This document shows, one piece after another, positions 1-17,007 of a stretch of 64,000 nt of DNA. The stretch comes from Cordia subcordata (lineage: Eukaryota > Streptophyta > Magnoliopsida > Boraginales > Cordiaceae). The DNA lies in contig JAPTOF010000003.1 in assembly GCA_028554755.1 (NCBI GenBank), forward strand, positions 29,406,001 through 29,470,000. The letters are read 5' to 3'. Made by a program: the position numbers and the translations under genes. Position 1 is the stretch's first letter; each line of letters starts with the position of its first letter. The notes beneath the pieces are model-generated. The model saw only the letters and a program-made list of their open reading frames with translations, was not told the DNA's origin and did not search any database.

Positions 1-5269
<5,269 letters not shown>

Positions 5270-5285
5270 TGTTTTCGGTTGTATG

Positions 5286-5303
5286 GAGAGAGAGAGAGAG
5301 AGA
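5286..5303. repeat. GA/CT microsatellite in NRPB2 5' leader
   Basis: An uninterrupted (GA)n run, read as (CT)n on the NRPB2 transcript strand, lies 17 bases upstream of the first ATG. CT-rich tracts are common in plant 5' UTRs, so this is probably transcribed leader. No TATA box or start site was assigned. Confidence 0.8.
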
Positions 5304-6698
5304 CAGGTTTTTTCAGTCAAAGAAAGACGAGAGGAGAATGAAGTAAACGAGTCATTGAAGTGGGGTTTTATTGTTGGTGTGCGCAATGCGTGTAGACAAG
5401 GGCGGGGCTGTTTTGTGCAACTTTTAGGAGGGGGGCTGGATTGTCTTTTCATCTTTGTTTTCTTTTACTTTCTTTTAATTTTTGTGACTTTCTTCTCGTA
5501 TTAGAAATTCATCCCACGATCCCCTTTTCCAACTAGAACACGAGAAGTTCTTGTTTGCGCCGATCATTTCCATTCCCTTCTCCCGCCTACCACTATTCTG
5601 TGAATGAATGAATGGCTGGCGGGTTCACTCGCGAAAAGGGAATTTTTTCAATATATTAAGGTCTAAAGTAAGAGCAGCTATTCAAATTCAGGTACTATGC
5701 CTACACTGAGCGGCATGGTGGATTAGTAGAGAGGAACTGCACTTATAGAAGAGATTAGGATAAAGCATGTTGTAACAACTAGAGGCTCGTTTAAATTTAC
5801 ATTTTAAAAAGTATTTTGTTCTACAACTTTTAAAAGAAAATAATTTCTTTAGAAAGTTAAATTTTTAGCTTCTAAAATAAATTTGATTTTGAACTAATTT
5901 TTTGAGATTCAACTTTTCTTGAGATTAATCTAATTACTTGTTACAGAAATGATGCATCATTTGAAGGGGAAAAAAAAATTAAAATGTTTTCCGTAAGAGG
6001 GGGTAAAAAACAAACAATCGGGCCCAGGAAACCATCAAGCAGTTAGAAGACCTTTTGGACTACCTATGCTAGGTGATGGGTTTTGAGCCCAATAGACCAT
6101 TGGCATTAGCAGCAGTTGCAAGAAACCAAATGAGGCCTTGTTGAAGAGTCGAATTTTAAGGACATCCTACAACTGAAAATTTAAATAAAACCTAGTTGAA
6201 AACTTGAAATTAGTCTGACTAATGCATCTTAAAATGTTCTTCTTTTACTCAAATTATACTAACAAAGTTAAATAAGACCCTTTTCTACTAATTTAGGTCG
6301 AATATATTAAATTGATTACAATGCTCTAATAATGCTTCAAATTCATTCAAAGTTAAAAAAAAAAAAAACTTTTTTTACTATTGGCTGCACAACTATTGGC
6401 GTCAGAAAAACTTTCATTTGTTTTCACTTTTTCATTCAGACTAGAATATTAAGCAAAATCTTTTGTTGCTTCTCGTTAAGGACTTGTCGTGTAACATTTG
6501 TAATTTTACACTTCAGAAGCTATAAGTATAGTTCGATATATTCATTAAAAATGAAAAGTTTTCAATGGGTAAAGATAAACAATTTAATACAATTACTGGG
6601 ATTGGATTTTTGCCCACATATGCTCAGCCATAAATCGTGAATAGAGCTAGTAATCAATATAATTTTAACTAATTAAGAGAACCTAATCCCTTGTCAAT
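5304..6698. other. Intergenic spacer upstream of NRPB2
   Basis: No supported gene. It must contain the NRPB2 promoter, perhaps shared with elements further left, but no clear core motif was picked. Within it, about 5,783-6,025 has a GTTTaaa-type left end and a GGGCCCGATTG-type right end (reverse strand), so it may be an eroded MITE. The rest is AT-rich. Confidence 0.5.
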
Positions 6699-7290
6699 AG
6701 AGAAGAGATCAATAAACCATCTTCTCTTGTAGGCAAGTTCAGGCGCATTTACAGCTCTCGAGCATATCACGATTTTCTTTTTGTTATATATACAGCTATA
6801 GCATTACTCCAGTGTAAATCATGATGCAATATTCGACAAACTCACTTTAGAGCGACCACATTAGATTCATCGAAATAAATTTCATAGTCGTGCTCCAAGC
6901 AATCATAAGCTAATAATATTTGTATGCAAATCGATTAGCGAACTATAATGATTCAACTTTTTATACAATAGTCCAGTACAACTCTTGAATCTCTTGAAAA
7001 ATGATAAAAGAAATCTAAATCCCTAAAAATGTTATTGCATAACTGGCCTTGATCCCAAATCCCAACATTGCCACCTCAGCCATCATTGCGGGGGCAATCC
7101 TCCACGCTCGTCAACTCCTACTTTCTACCCAAAACCCCTGATAATTTCCTCTTCTTTAAAATCAAACAACCCAAGCCACGCGATCTTCTTTTATACCCGC
7201 GTGCTTTGGCATAAACTCTCGCCTACTAATTATATGTGCGTGCACAACAATGGTCAAAGCTTGTGGTCAACAAGGTGAAGTAAGACTGAA
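6699..7290 (+). pseudogene. Truncated duplicate of the PPR gene and its upstream region
   Basis: This is a degraded partial copy of 14,668-15,640. The upstream half (from AGAGAAGAGATC at 6,699) matches the noncoding DNA before the PPR start at 15,229. From about 7,064 it matches PPR coding sequence: GCCACCTCAGCCATC, GCTCGTCAACTCCT and TCAAAGCTTGTGGTCAAC recur in the same order at 15,400-15,620. It lacks the first part of the CDS and about 20 bases after the CTCTTCTT segment, has further indels, and stops matching after about 7,290. No intact reading frame survives. It lies about 8 kb upstream in the same orientation as the intact gene, so a local direct duplication followed by decay is likely. 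Confidence 0.85.
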
Positions 7291-9823
7291 AAACTTATTA
7301 TTTCTTACAATTAAATGTCATATTCAATTAATCCACGTCTCTCATAAAATAAGCATGATTAGTCCAAAAAACTTGCCAACTGTTACAAATTTTAACTTCA
7401 AAAATGAAATAAAATTTCAAATAAATATATTATCCATCTTCTATTGCTTTTCTTCTTTTTCCATGTAAGATCTTCTTCTTATTCTTCGCATTATTATTAT
7501 TATAATCTCCCAATTTAAACATTTTACTCTCTCCTAAAAATATTGTTAGTATTCGTGCAAAAAAGAAAATTTTATTATAATAAAATTTTCCTAAAAATTA
7601 AAATTTACAAAATTTATATTTTACTCTTGTATAATTTGTAAAAATTGATCATCGACAATCAATTGAAAAAAAAAAGTTGCATTAAAAGTATGCATTTTTC
7701 TACTCTAATTGCTTCCAAACCAGAACCAAAATAATCAAACAGGCGTTGCAACCTTCATTGGCGTCGAAACTGCTGAACCAATCGCAACCTCGCTGCCGAC
7801 CGCACTTATAGCAAAAGTAGCATATGCATACATACATACATATGTGTGTGTGTGGGTGTGTGTCACATAAACCAATTATTAGTAAATTTTAATTCTCGAA
7901 GAATTAATTAACGTCAAAGAAATTAAAAGTTGAAATTGGTATGTGCATGATTTAATTATTTATACAATTATGCTATGTAATATGTATGCAATTAGATCAC
8001 ATGTTTACGGGGGGGGCATAGTTGTGGGCTTGTGGCAGTGGGGACAACACTTCCACACCGTCGTCGGCTTCGGAAGCCTACCAAAAGCTACATCATGATT
8101 GACGACTTCTTCATGTACTGGAATTCCTAGGAAAAAAAGACTTCTTCATATACTAGAATTCACTCCCACTTAGTGCATCTAGTGTTGGTAAAAGGCCAGG
8201 CATTAACTGATCGTTTCCTTTTTCTTTTTTCTCAACTAAATATTATTATTATTATTATTACATCTAGTTGTAAATATACGGTAATCAACAAATCTTTACC
8301 TTGGTTTCTAAATCCATAAATACATAACGTGACAAGATTTTTTATTTTTGCCCCAGTGAATATTATGATGGTATAGAATGTATGCCCATTAATTAGGAAT
8401 GACAATCAAGCGAGGTAGGGGCGGGGTTCGCATATCCCTACTCCACAAACTTCTAAAAAATCATCTGTTTCTATGCTTTCTTGCGGGGTAAATACCTAGT
8501 ATCGTCTCCGCACCTGTCGGTACCCCTACCCACACCAGGCAAAACCCCTATATATTAACAAAAATAAATTCTATACAAATAAATCATATTAAACCTTAAC
8601 AATAAAGCTTAACTTATTAAATCCAACCTCTAATATGTAAAATTCAACGTATACTTACAATAATAATATTTTAAGTCTAAACTTTATACTCCAAATCATC
8701 AAATCCAAACTCTATACTCCAAAGTTAAATTTATAATAACAAGACACTAATCCAAAACACCTTGGTCTTTAAAGCAGTATAGGAAACCTTTATTACTAAA
8801 AGTAAAATATTTATAAACATACTATAAATTATATGGAGACATAATAAAAGTATACATACATACATATATACATATATATACCAATACATTTGACTCATCA
8901 ACCTACCGGTCTGTGCAAATTATACTTTGTGTTCAGAAAAATGTGGATCAGCTTCTTATTAAGCTTAAGCAATCTGAGACATATGTTTGATTTTCTGCTT
9001 TGAGCAATCTTTGTATGGCAAACCAAATTTAGTTATTTGGGCATAGAAAGGCAAATTTAGTACGATGTCCCGAAGCAACTAAGTGATTTTGGTGATCGAA
9101 TTTAACGGGTTTTCGAAATTAAGTAGTTGTGACGGTCAAATTTAATGAATTCATAAATTTAGACAACCAAATTCATTAAAGTACTTTGTCAATAAAAATA
9201 TTCAAGGACGGTAACTAAACAATGCCCATAAAGTAGATCCGTCCCCGTAAACACGTGTATGAAAATGAGAAGTGGGGTCTGGGAGAGAGGTGCAGTTGGT
9301 TGCTGTGTTTCATAGAGAGTGTAGAAAATGGCTGAGCCTGTGTTTGAGTTGACTGCGAGGTAGCCTGACTTCTGATGATTGACTGCAATTTGGGGCTTCT
9401 GGTGTTGGTGTGAAGTTTTTTCATTGATGTACCAGCAGCAAAAATTTCAGAATTTTTTAAAAACACAAAGATATTTTAAGATTTATAGCATGAGGTAGGG
9501 TTTCTCATAATTGATCAACAGAATTATTTTTTTAGTAAAAAAAAAAAACAAATGAATTCCACGTGTTTGTAGAGTCTAAAACTATTTAATTTGTAAATAT
9601 ATTTCCTTGGTCGTGAAATTCTTAGTATAAACTTACCATAAAAAGTTTCTTTAGGTGCCAAAAAATATTTTCAGGCTAAGCATATTGAAATCCATAAATG
9701 ACCAAAAAAATGTAATTAAGTAATTACTAAAAAAACAAATATTTTAGTGTCAGTATGTAATTGGATAAGGGGACTAAACAGAGAATATGGTAAGTGAAAA
9801 AGGGAAAAGAATACGAAAAATAA
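7291..9823. other. Repeat-rich intergenic stretch
   Basis: No supported gene. It holds a short TG-rich microsatellite (about 7,838-7,864) and a GC-richer patch at 8,010-8,095 of unknown origin. A segment at 8,395-8,540 has the GGGGCGGGG/TACCCCTACCC composition seen in ends of plant hAT-like elements. An open stretch at 9,215-9,466 on the minus strand shows no recognisable domain and was not called. Confidence 0.5.
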
Positions 9824-10646
9824 GGGTAAATTGCATGGAACTCCTTTCTGTTTTCTCATAAATGGGCGTTTATCCCCTGTAATTTAAAATTTAACTAGTT
9901 ACTCCCTATTCTTCTCAAAAGCGAAGCACATACGCCTATTTTTTTAACTCTGTTAGTTTTGACAAACAAAAATACAAAAAAGACTAATTTGTCCTTCAAA
10001 CTCAGGGGCTTATGGTGTACTTATGGCAACTACAAGGGAGTACGACACACTTATAACAAACTACATGGGGTACAACATTATTTACCCTTTTATTTAATTG
10101 AAAATATGAAGTAATTAATAATTAGTTAAATAATTAATTATTAATAATTTAATAATTGATTGATTAATTAATCAAATATTTAAAAATTAAAATTAATTAA
10201 TTAATTAATTAATTAAATTAATGAGACGGTGATTGTGCGATTGTGATGACAGTGGAGGTTAATTTCATTTTTTATTTTTTATTTTTCGATGATAAAAAAT
10301 ATTTATTTGTAATAACTAAATAAAATGTAAACATGTTTATAGTATAATTGGTTAAGATTTACATATTTTAAACTAATGTCAAGGGTTTAAGTCTTTTCTT
10401 TTGCAAATGTTTTTCGAAAAACAAAAAAAGGAAATAGCATTTTTTACCAAAATCAAGCAAGACTAAACTCAGTCGCAGACCCGATGCTTGTGTTACACGT
10501 CTAGTTAAATCTAATAGAAAAAGTGACGGAGAGAAGTAGTGTGCTTTACTTTTGGAAAGTATACGAAATAACTAATTAATTTTTAAATCACATGGGGTAA
10601 ATGTACACTTATGATAAATCACAAGGGGATTCTGTGTAATTTACCC
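9824..10646. mobile_element. Compound nonautonomous element with GGGTAAAT ends
   Basis: The left end starts GGGTAAATTGCATGG and the right end, read on the opposite strand, starts GGGTAAATTACACAG. A similar inverted end, GGGTAAATAATG, occurs near 10,088, so two related elements or a nested insertion may be present. The interior is AT-rich with no coding potential. No target-site duplication was found, so the superfamily is not assigned. Confidence 0.5.
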
Positions 10647-11859
10647 TTTTTTTTTCTTTTCAAGATTCATGAGTTGAGATTTTGAAAGCATTCAAGACTT
10701 GGAAACTTTGTATCATATTCTTTTTTTAGTAATTTAAATTATTTTTATTATGTTTTATTTTCAAATTTCTTATTTTATTTTTAATATTATGTTAGGCTAA
10801 ATTTTCTCGCTAAGTTTAGGATGAAACCTTGTTAATTTAACTTCTTCTATATTTGAGATTTGATTTTTCCCATTAAATTTAGTCTTTAAAGTGTATTGTT
10901 TATTCGCCTATTAATTGTTCAAAATAATTTCTTAGATGAGTTCAATCATGTTTTTTCTCATGCTTTAAATAATCTTTGACAATTGATAGTTTCGTTTTTA
11001 ATGCCGGATATTAATTGTGATTTTGAGTCTGAGATAAAATTAATGATTTGATGATCTTTTTGAAATTAGAATAAACATACCTTAGTTTTTATTAATTCAG
11101 TGCTTAATGATAATATTTTCCATGATAATGAAGCTTGACCGTGAGATTATCATATGTAGTAAAACTTCGAAAAAATTAATGCTCAAATATAGTTGAAGTT
11201 AGGATTAACAAGGTGGAGTCCAAGACACTAGCCATTTATTCTTGTTGGTGTAACTTGTTATTCTACTTTCTCATTATTTTGTCTTGCAAGTCTTCCTTAT
11301 TTTAATTTATTTTATTACTGTTTTGTGATTCTTGTCTTTTAATTTCTTTCATTAGTTGATTTAGTTTTAGATTTAATTTCTTATTTTTAATTCATAATTT
11401 AATTAATTGCTTTCATTATTATTCTAGTTTAGTTTTTGTTATTTAATTTAATTTTACTTTCATAATTATTCTTCAAAATAAAACTCAGCCAGCTAGATTA
11501 AGAAGTCCTAGTTTTTGTCTAGAACTTGTCCTTCACGTAAGAAGTCCCTATAGGATCGACCTCGTATTTGCCTGAATTATACTGTCATAAGATTCATGCA
11601 CTTGCGAGTAATTAAAACATCACAACAAGTTTTTGATGCCGTTATTGGGAACTTGATTAGGCTAAGTTCTTAGACTTGGTTAGAGTTTTCTTCTACTAGT
11701 TGTTTTTACTATTTTTTAAAAAAATATCCAAAAATATTCAAAAAATTTGAGGTGTTTTTAGTGTTGCATGAAAGTTTGGGCAAGATCACAAACAGAGGTT
11801 AGTTAGCTTTGAATTAGAGTCCCACATGAGTGAACGAGGAGAAGAAACTAATGGTCCTT

Positions 11860-12633
11860 TTAGTATAATAGAATGTCTTAGAAAGGAATGGTCATTCAAG
11901 ACAGAAAAGAATTCAAGGGAGAATAGTTATGGAATATTTTTTATTTTTTTTATATTTGGTTAAAACTATAAAAACAAAACTAGAATGGAATGACCATCTT
12001 ATTTGATATATTTGATAAAATTATTTTAAAACAAAATTAGAATAGAATAAAAATTAATTTAATTAACCAAAATACACTTGTTCTTTAATCTGGCATGAAT
12101 TTAGACTTATACATGACATTTATTTTCATACAATATTAACATAAATCAAAATACTCTATCTTTGATCAACGATAAAACATAGCATTATTTGTGCAATCAT
12201 TTTTTATTTTTATCACCATATTTCAATTTATTACTTTTCTAATATAACTGAGAGAAAAGTTAATTATCCAATAAAACTACACCTATTTTTTGGGTGAAAA
12301 AGAGTTAAAAATGAAAAAATATATATTTTTATTTTTAAAATTTTTGATTTTTTAATTTTTTATTTGTTTAATAACAACTGAAGATTTAAATAGAGAATAA
12401 TAAATTATTTTTTTGGTTTTATTTTATTTTTTATGATTCCAACTTAAGTTGGAATACTCATTCCTTGAGTTTGGCTAAGAAATGGGTTTTCCTATTTTTT
12501 TTTTCCTGGAAAGGCCATTCTATGGGAATGAGCTTTCCAACTTTAATTAGTTCCACCAAACAAAAGAAAGAAAATGAGAAGCTAGAATGACGATTCCATT
12601 CCAAACCATTCCTGCATACCAAACGTAACCTAA
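11860..12633. mobile_element. Probable MITE-like insertion inside the retrotransposon
   Basis: A very AT-rich block separates the leader of the retrotransposon (MSERGEE-like start near 11,827) from the rest of gag. Its right end reads GAATGGTTTGGAATGGAATC on the reverse strand, followed by GGTTACGTTTGGTATGC-like sequence. GAATGGTCATTC near the left end is similar. Ends are eroded and no target duplication was seen. Confidence 0.4.
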
Positions 12634-12640
12634 ACCTCGT

Positions 12641-13400
12641 AGGGAGTTGTTTTTCGCCATCTCCACTAATTCCCTATCATGCATTGTTTTCCTTGTGACC
12701 ACTGCTGTGAAATTTGAGTTAAAACCACATGCAATAAATCTTCTACCCACTTTTCATGGTTTTGAAAGAGAAGATTCGTATTTGCATGTGGAAGAATTTT
12801 TGAAAATTTGTTCCACATTTAAATTTCAGAATTTTAGTGATGAATCTGTTCGTCTGCGCTTATTTCCGTTTTCACTTAAAGAGAAGGCAAAAGCATGGTT
12901 AAACTCTCTTTCCACCTAGATCCATTACTTCTTGGGATGCATTGGTCAAAAAGGTCATATCTAAATTCTTTCCCATTCGTAAACCAAATGTATTAAGAAG
13001 AGAAATTTCTGATTGTACCAAGAAGAGCATGAAAATTTTTATGAAAATTGGAAAAGATATAAGGATTTGCTTTTAAGATGTCCTTATCATGGTTTTGAAA
13101 CTTGGAGATTTGTGCAATATTTTTACAATGGTTTGACACAGACTAATAGGAATATGGTTAAATCCATGAATAGTGGAGATTTCTTGAGTTTGGGAAAGGA
13201 AGAAGCTTATAATTTTCTAGAACGTTTAGCTAAGAGTTCTAAACGGTAGAATTTTACTAATCGTAGGGAAAAACCTGCTCAATCAACTAGGAAAGGTGGG
13301 TTGTATGAGATTAGTGAGAATGTGGACACAAAGGCTAGGTTAGAGGTGCTCACTTGAAAGGTAGGAAGCTTTAAGCACAAATAAAGAGAATTGTTCTATT
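12641..13400 (+). pseudogene. Ty3/gypsy gag fragment, broken
   Basis: Gag-like protein of an Athila/Tat-type element. Family landmarks in order are a LPTFHG segment followed by YLHVEEF, then LRLFPFSLKEKAKAWLNSL, a SITSWD block, RYKDLLLRCPYHGFETW and VQYFYNGL. The frame is lost near 12,915, where an in-frame TAG follows, and regained near 13,010 by a compensating shift. Another TAG stands at about 13,247 where the family usually has Trp. This is an old, non-functional copy. The displayed N-terminus begins mid-protein because of the upstream insertion. Confidence 0.8.
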
Positions 13401-13649
13401 AAACATGTTCAAGGTGAAATATGTTCTCTATGTGCTAGTCGTATGCATATACCTGCAATGTGTCCTTTTATGCCTGCATATAATGAGTGCTTTTCTGAGC
13501 AAGCAAATTCACTTAATAATTTGGGAAGGCCATATGCTAATCCACCTTTAGAGACATATAATCCTAGTTGCAAAAATCACCCAAAATTTTCTTGGAGACA
13601 GAATCAACCTCCCTTTAATTTAAGTGGTCCACACATTCAATTTCAAAAT

Positions 13650-13905
13650 CCATTTCTCGCAAAACCCATCAAAATGACCCATGAACCCACCTAACTTGCA
13701 AAAACGACCCGTGAACCTGCCAAAAACGACCCCTGAACTCGCAAACCCTCTTAACCCATTATAATAACCCGCTTAACCCACTAATCCATTAGGGTCGGTT
13801 CAAAGTTTTAATACTCCTAACCCGTTTGTTAAAAGGGTTAACCGGACTTGACCTGCCATAAACAGGTTAGGTCGACCCGCGGATACCCATTTGCCATCTC
13901 TACTT
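13650..13905. mobile_element. hAT-like nonautonomous insertion
   Basis: The segment is full of AACCCG/GACCCG-type repeats and ends, on the reverse strand, with AGATGGCAAATGGGTATCCG followed by GGGTCGACC. Ends of this kind (GATGGCAA plus a G-rich run) are common in plant hAT-like elements. It interrupts the gag-derived sequence. No 8-bp duplication was identified. Confidence 0.4.
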
Positions 13906-14139
13906 GTATCGATTTCGTTTGAACTCACTCAAACCTGGTGAATACCCACAGTTTCATGCACATTATTTGTCTAAACTCACTCGAGGCTGTTTTTGCAAGT
14001 ATTTTATAGGAGTAAATTCACTTGCTGGTTGCCATACCCCTATAGTACTCTTTCTACCTTCAAAGCATTTGTTTGATGGCGTTGGGCTTGGTATGTCTAC
14101 TAAATAGCTATTTTTCTAATGAGAATATCTATGTTAATG

Positions 14140-14335
14140 AAGTAGACGTTACCATTTCATCTAAAAGTTTAAATTTGTAAAAAAGATATTAATGTTTTTG
14201 TTTATTGTATTAATATATTTCCTAATCTGTAGGCGAAATTTATTTTGAACCTTATAGGTACATAATTTTTAAACAAGTGATTGTGAATTTTAAACTTAAG
14301 ACCTTTTTATTTGATTTATTCGTGGTTGAACATTT
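14140..14335. repeat. Dispersed repeat, copy 1
   Basis: Shares strings such as TTCATCTAAAAGTTTAAA, TTTATTGTATTAA and TAGGCGAAATTTATTTT with 45,455-45,850. Noncoding; the family is not recognised. Confidence 0.5.
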
Positions 14336-14667
14336 GTAGGTCATAATGGCATTGATGGATTCATCATTATCAGCATGCTTGGCTATTGGTCTGGTGGGCA
14401 AGAATAGGAACAGGCATGCCGGTTGGCTTCCAATTTGTGGGCAAGTTCCAAAATTCTGTGACCATGTTAAAGGAGCCATCATCGCTTGTTCTGCAGCTTC
14501 ACTTATTTACTTTCTTCTGCTTCTGTGCTCCTTGAAAAATGTCCTAAATCTTCTTAGTCTCAAAACTTAAAACATTCTCCCTCTCACGGAGATGTTACTT
14601 GGGGTGTGTTTATGCACAGTGTTGAAAATCTTCTTTGTGTTACATGTATGTAATTCAAAGTTGAAAC

Positions 14668-15640
14668 TAGAGAAGAGATCGATAAATCATCGGAGTATAC
14701 GTTAATGTAAGCAAGTCTTTCTTTTTCCTTTAGTTTGTATCCCGATATTACCATGTATATTAAATAAGATTTCTTTTTATTACTTAGAAAAATAATCTCG
14801 TGATGAGGTCAACTATCTCAAAATCTCAACTGCTAGATGTGGGTAATTTGCTCAAATTAGAAACGGATCAAAGCATTTTCAGGTTTCCAGCATATTACGA
14901 TTTTCGTTATCTGCAACTATAGTATTACTTCCTGGGTAAATCATAATGCAATTTTCCTATTGACAAGGAACTCATTTTAAACCGATAACGCTAGATTCAC
15001 CTAAAGTTTTATAAATTTCATAATCATGCTCCAATTTAATTATAAACGGATAATATTTGTAATAAGAAGGCACAAATTCATTCTCGAGTAAAATTACTAT
15101 TAACTAGCTAACCTTTTGAACAAACCGGCAAAGTTTTAGAAGGGAAAAATTTGATTTCATCTTTCCTGGCGGGAGGATAACTAACATAATCCAACTGACT
15201 AACCTATTCTTAACTCTCTGTTTCATGAATGACAAACTTTACTTGTCAGCAGCAAATCATCGACATCCTTCAAAAGCCTCAGTATTCATCACCGTACCAA
15301 GCCCTCCTCCGCGCCGGACCTCGCCTCAAACAACTCCAACAAGTCCATGCCCACCTCATCGCCACCGGCCGCCACCACTGCCTCCCTTTTGTCACCAACC
15401 TTGCCACCTCAGCCATCGCGGCGGGGGCAATCTTCTACGCTCGTCAACTCCTGCTTTCTATCCCAACCCCTGATGCCTTCCTCTTCTCTTCTCTCATCAA
15501 CACCGCCTCTAAATCAAACTACCCACTGCATACGATCTTCTTTTACGCCCATATGCTTAGGCATAAATTCTCGCCTTCTAACTATACGTACACAACAGTG
15601 ATCAAAGCTTGTGGTCAACGAGGTGAAGTGAGACTTGGTA
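14668..15640 (+). repeat. Intact source of the partial PPR duplication
   Basis: This stretch covers the upstream region and first part of the PPR gene. It is the counterpart of the degraded copy at 6,699-7,290. Matches are broken by indels, and about 280 bases around the start codon are missing from the other copy. Confidence 0.8.
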
Positions 15641-17007
15641 GGATTGTCCATTGCCATGTTCTCGAAAATGGGTATGGATCAGATGTGTATGTCCAAGCTG
15701 CATTGGTGAGCTTTTATGCGAAAAGTGGTAATTTAAGTGTTGCGAGGAAAATGTTTGATGGAATGCCTGAAAAAAGTGTTGTTTGTTGGAATGCCATGAT
15801 CTCAGGTTACGAACAAAATGGGTTTGCAGAGGAAGCAATTAGCTTGTTTTCTGAGATGAGAAATTCGGGTGTTGAGTGTGATTCTGCCACCTTTGTTTGT
15901 GTGGTTTCAGCATGTGCTCAGGTGGGGGCTCTTGAGTTGGGGAATTGGGTGCATGAATACTTGAAGAGGACTGGGTTTAGTGTGAATGTAGTTCTTGGTA
16001 CTGCATTGATTAATATGTATGCAAGGTGTGGGAATGTGAGTGAAGCGCGAAAAGTTTTTGATTCGATGAGGGAAAGAAATGTGGTGACTTGGACAAGCAT
16101 GATATCAGGATATGGGACGCATGGTTATGGTAAAGAAGCTATAGCGCTGTTTGAATTGATGAGAAGTCAAGGCCCTATTCCGAATGATTTGACTTTTGTC
16201 GCCGTTTTGTCTGCTTGTTCTCATGCCGGGCTTGTTCAGGAGGGCCCCAAGATATTTGATCAGATGAAGGATTATGGTGTAGACTCAGGCTTGGAGCATC
16301 AAGTTTGTATGGTAGACATGCTTGGCAGAGCTGGATTGCTTGATGAAGCACTTCAGTTCATAGTGGACTTATATCACACCAAGCCAGCACCAGCAGCATT
16401 ATGGACTGCGATGCTTGCTGCTTGCAAGATGCATAAAAACTATCATATCGGATGTCAAGCTGCTGAACATCTTTTGTTTGTCGAACCAGAAATTGCAGGA
16501 CATTATGTTTTACTCTCAAATATGTATGCATTAGCTGGACGTATGGATCGAGTTGAACTGGTTAGAAATATGATGATGAGAAGAGGCCTAAAGAAACACG
16601 TCGGGTATAGTACCATAGAAATTGATCAGAAGGTTCATCTGTTTAGCACAGGCGATAAATCCCACCTGGAGAGAACCGCAATCTATCAGTTTTTGGATGA
16701 CCTGATGCAGAAGATCAATGCTGCAGGTTATGTAACGTTATGGCTCTCAGCTATGCATGAATTAGAAGAAGAAGAGAAAGAATATGCTCTGAGATACCAT
16801 AGTGAGAAGCTTGCAGTAGCATATGGGCTCCTGAAAACAAGGCAGGGGACAACCATCAGGATTATGAAGAACTTGCGCATCTGTGAGGATTGTCATATGG
16901 CTATGAAGTCGATTTCGATGATTTCTAGTAGAGAAATTGTTGTCCGAGACAAGCTTCGTTTTCATCACTTCAAAAATGGTTCTTGTTCTTGCAAAGATTA
17001 TTGGTGA
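15229..17007 (+). CDS. DYW-class pentatricopeptide repeat protein, At2g33760-like
   Basis: A 592-residue intronless protein, probably an organellar C-to-U RNA editing factor. Tandem PLS-type PPR motifs fill about residues 60-440 (for example KVFDSMRERNVVTWTSMISG and ARKMFDGMPEKSVVCWNAMI). E/E+ regions and a complete DYW domain follow. The cytidine-deaminase-type signature is present: HSE at 524-526 and CEDC at 552-555, and the protein ends in DYW. The N-terminal ISLAGPRLKQLQQVHAHL-like segment and the C-terminus match the Arabidopsis At2g33760 protein throughout, with similar length. ATG at 15,229 is the first in-frame start; another ATG four bases earlier is out of frame. A decayed partial copy lies at 6,699-7,290, and PHO2 lies 11 kb downstream. 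The organelle target and editing site cannot be read from sequence. Confidence 0.95.
   Translation: MTNFTCQQQIIDILQKPQYSSPYQALLRAGPRLKQLQQVHAHLIATGRHHCLPFVTNLATSAIAAGAIFYARQLLLSIPTPDAFLFSSLINTASKSNYPLHTIFFYAHMLRHKFSPSNYTYTTVIKACGQRGEVRLGRIVHCHVLENGYGSDVYVQAALVSFYAKSGNLSVARKMFDGMPEKSVVCWNAMISGYEQNGFAEEAISLFSEMRNSGVECDSATFVCVVSACAQVGALELGNWVHEYLKRTGFSVNVVLGTALINMYARCGNVSEARKVFDSMRERNVVTWTSMISGYGTHGYGKEAIALFELMRSQGPIPNDLTFVAVLSACSHAGLVQEGPKIFDQMKDYGVDSGLEHQVCMVDMLGRAGLLDEALQFIVDLYHTKPAPAALWTAMLAACKMHKNYHIGCQAAEHLLFVEPEIAGHYVLLSNMYALAGRMDRVELVRNMMMRRGLKKHVGYSTIEIDQKVHLFSTGDKSHLERTAIYQFLDDLMQKINAAGYVTLWLSAMHELEEEEKEYALRYHSEKLAVAYGLLKTRQGTTIRIMKNLRICEDCHMAMKSISMISSREIVVRDKLRFHHFKNGSCSCKDYW

Larger units (their letters stand above)
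11500..13645 (+). mobile_element. Degenerate Ty3/gypsy (Athila/Tat-like) LTR retrotransposon remnant
   Basis: At 11,634-11,651 TGATGCCGTTATTGGGA is a mutated form of the TGGCGCCGTTGCCGGGGA motif found next to the 5' LTR of many plant Athila/Tat elements. The preceding 130 bases (TCCCTATAGGATCGACC and nearby) resemble the 3' part of such LTRs. A gag-like region follows at 12,641. No protease, reverse transcriptase or integrase follows, and no 3' LTR was recognised, so this is a 5' fragment. It is interrupted by probable insertions at about 11,860-12,633 and 13,650-13,905. Confidence 0.65.
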
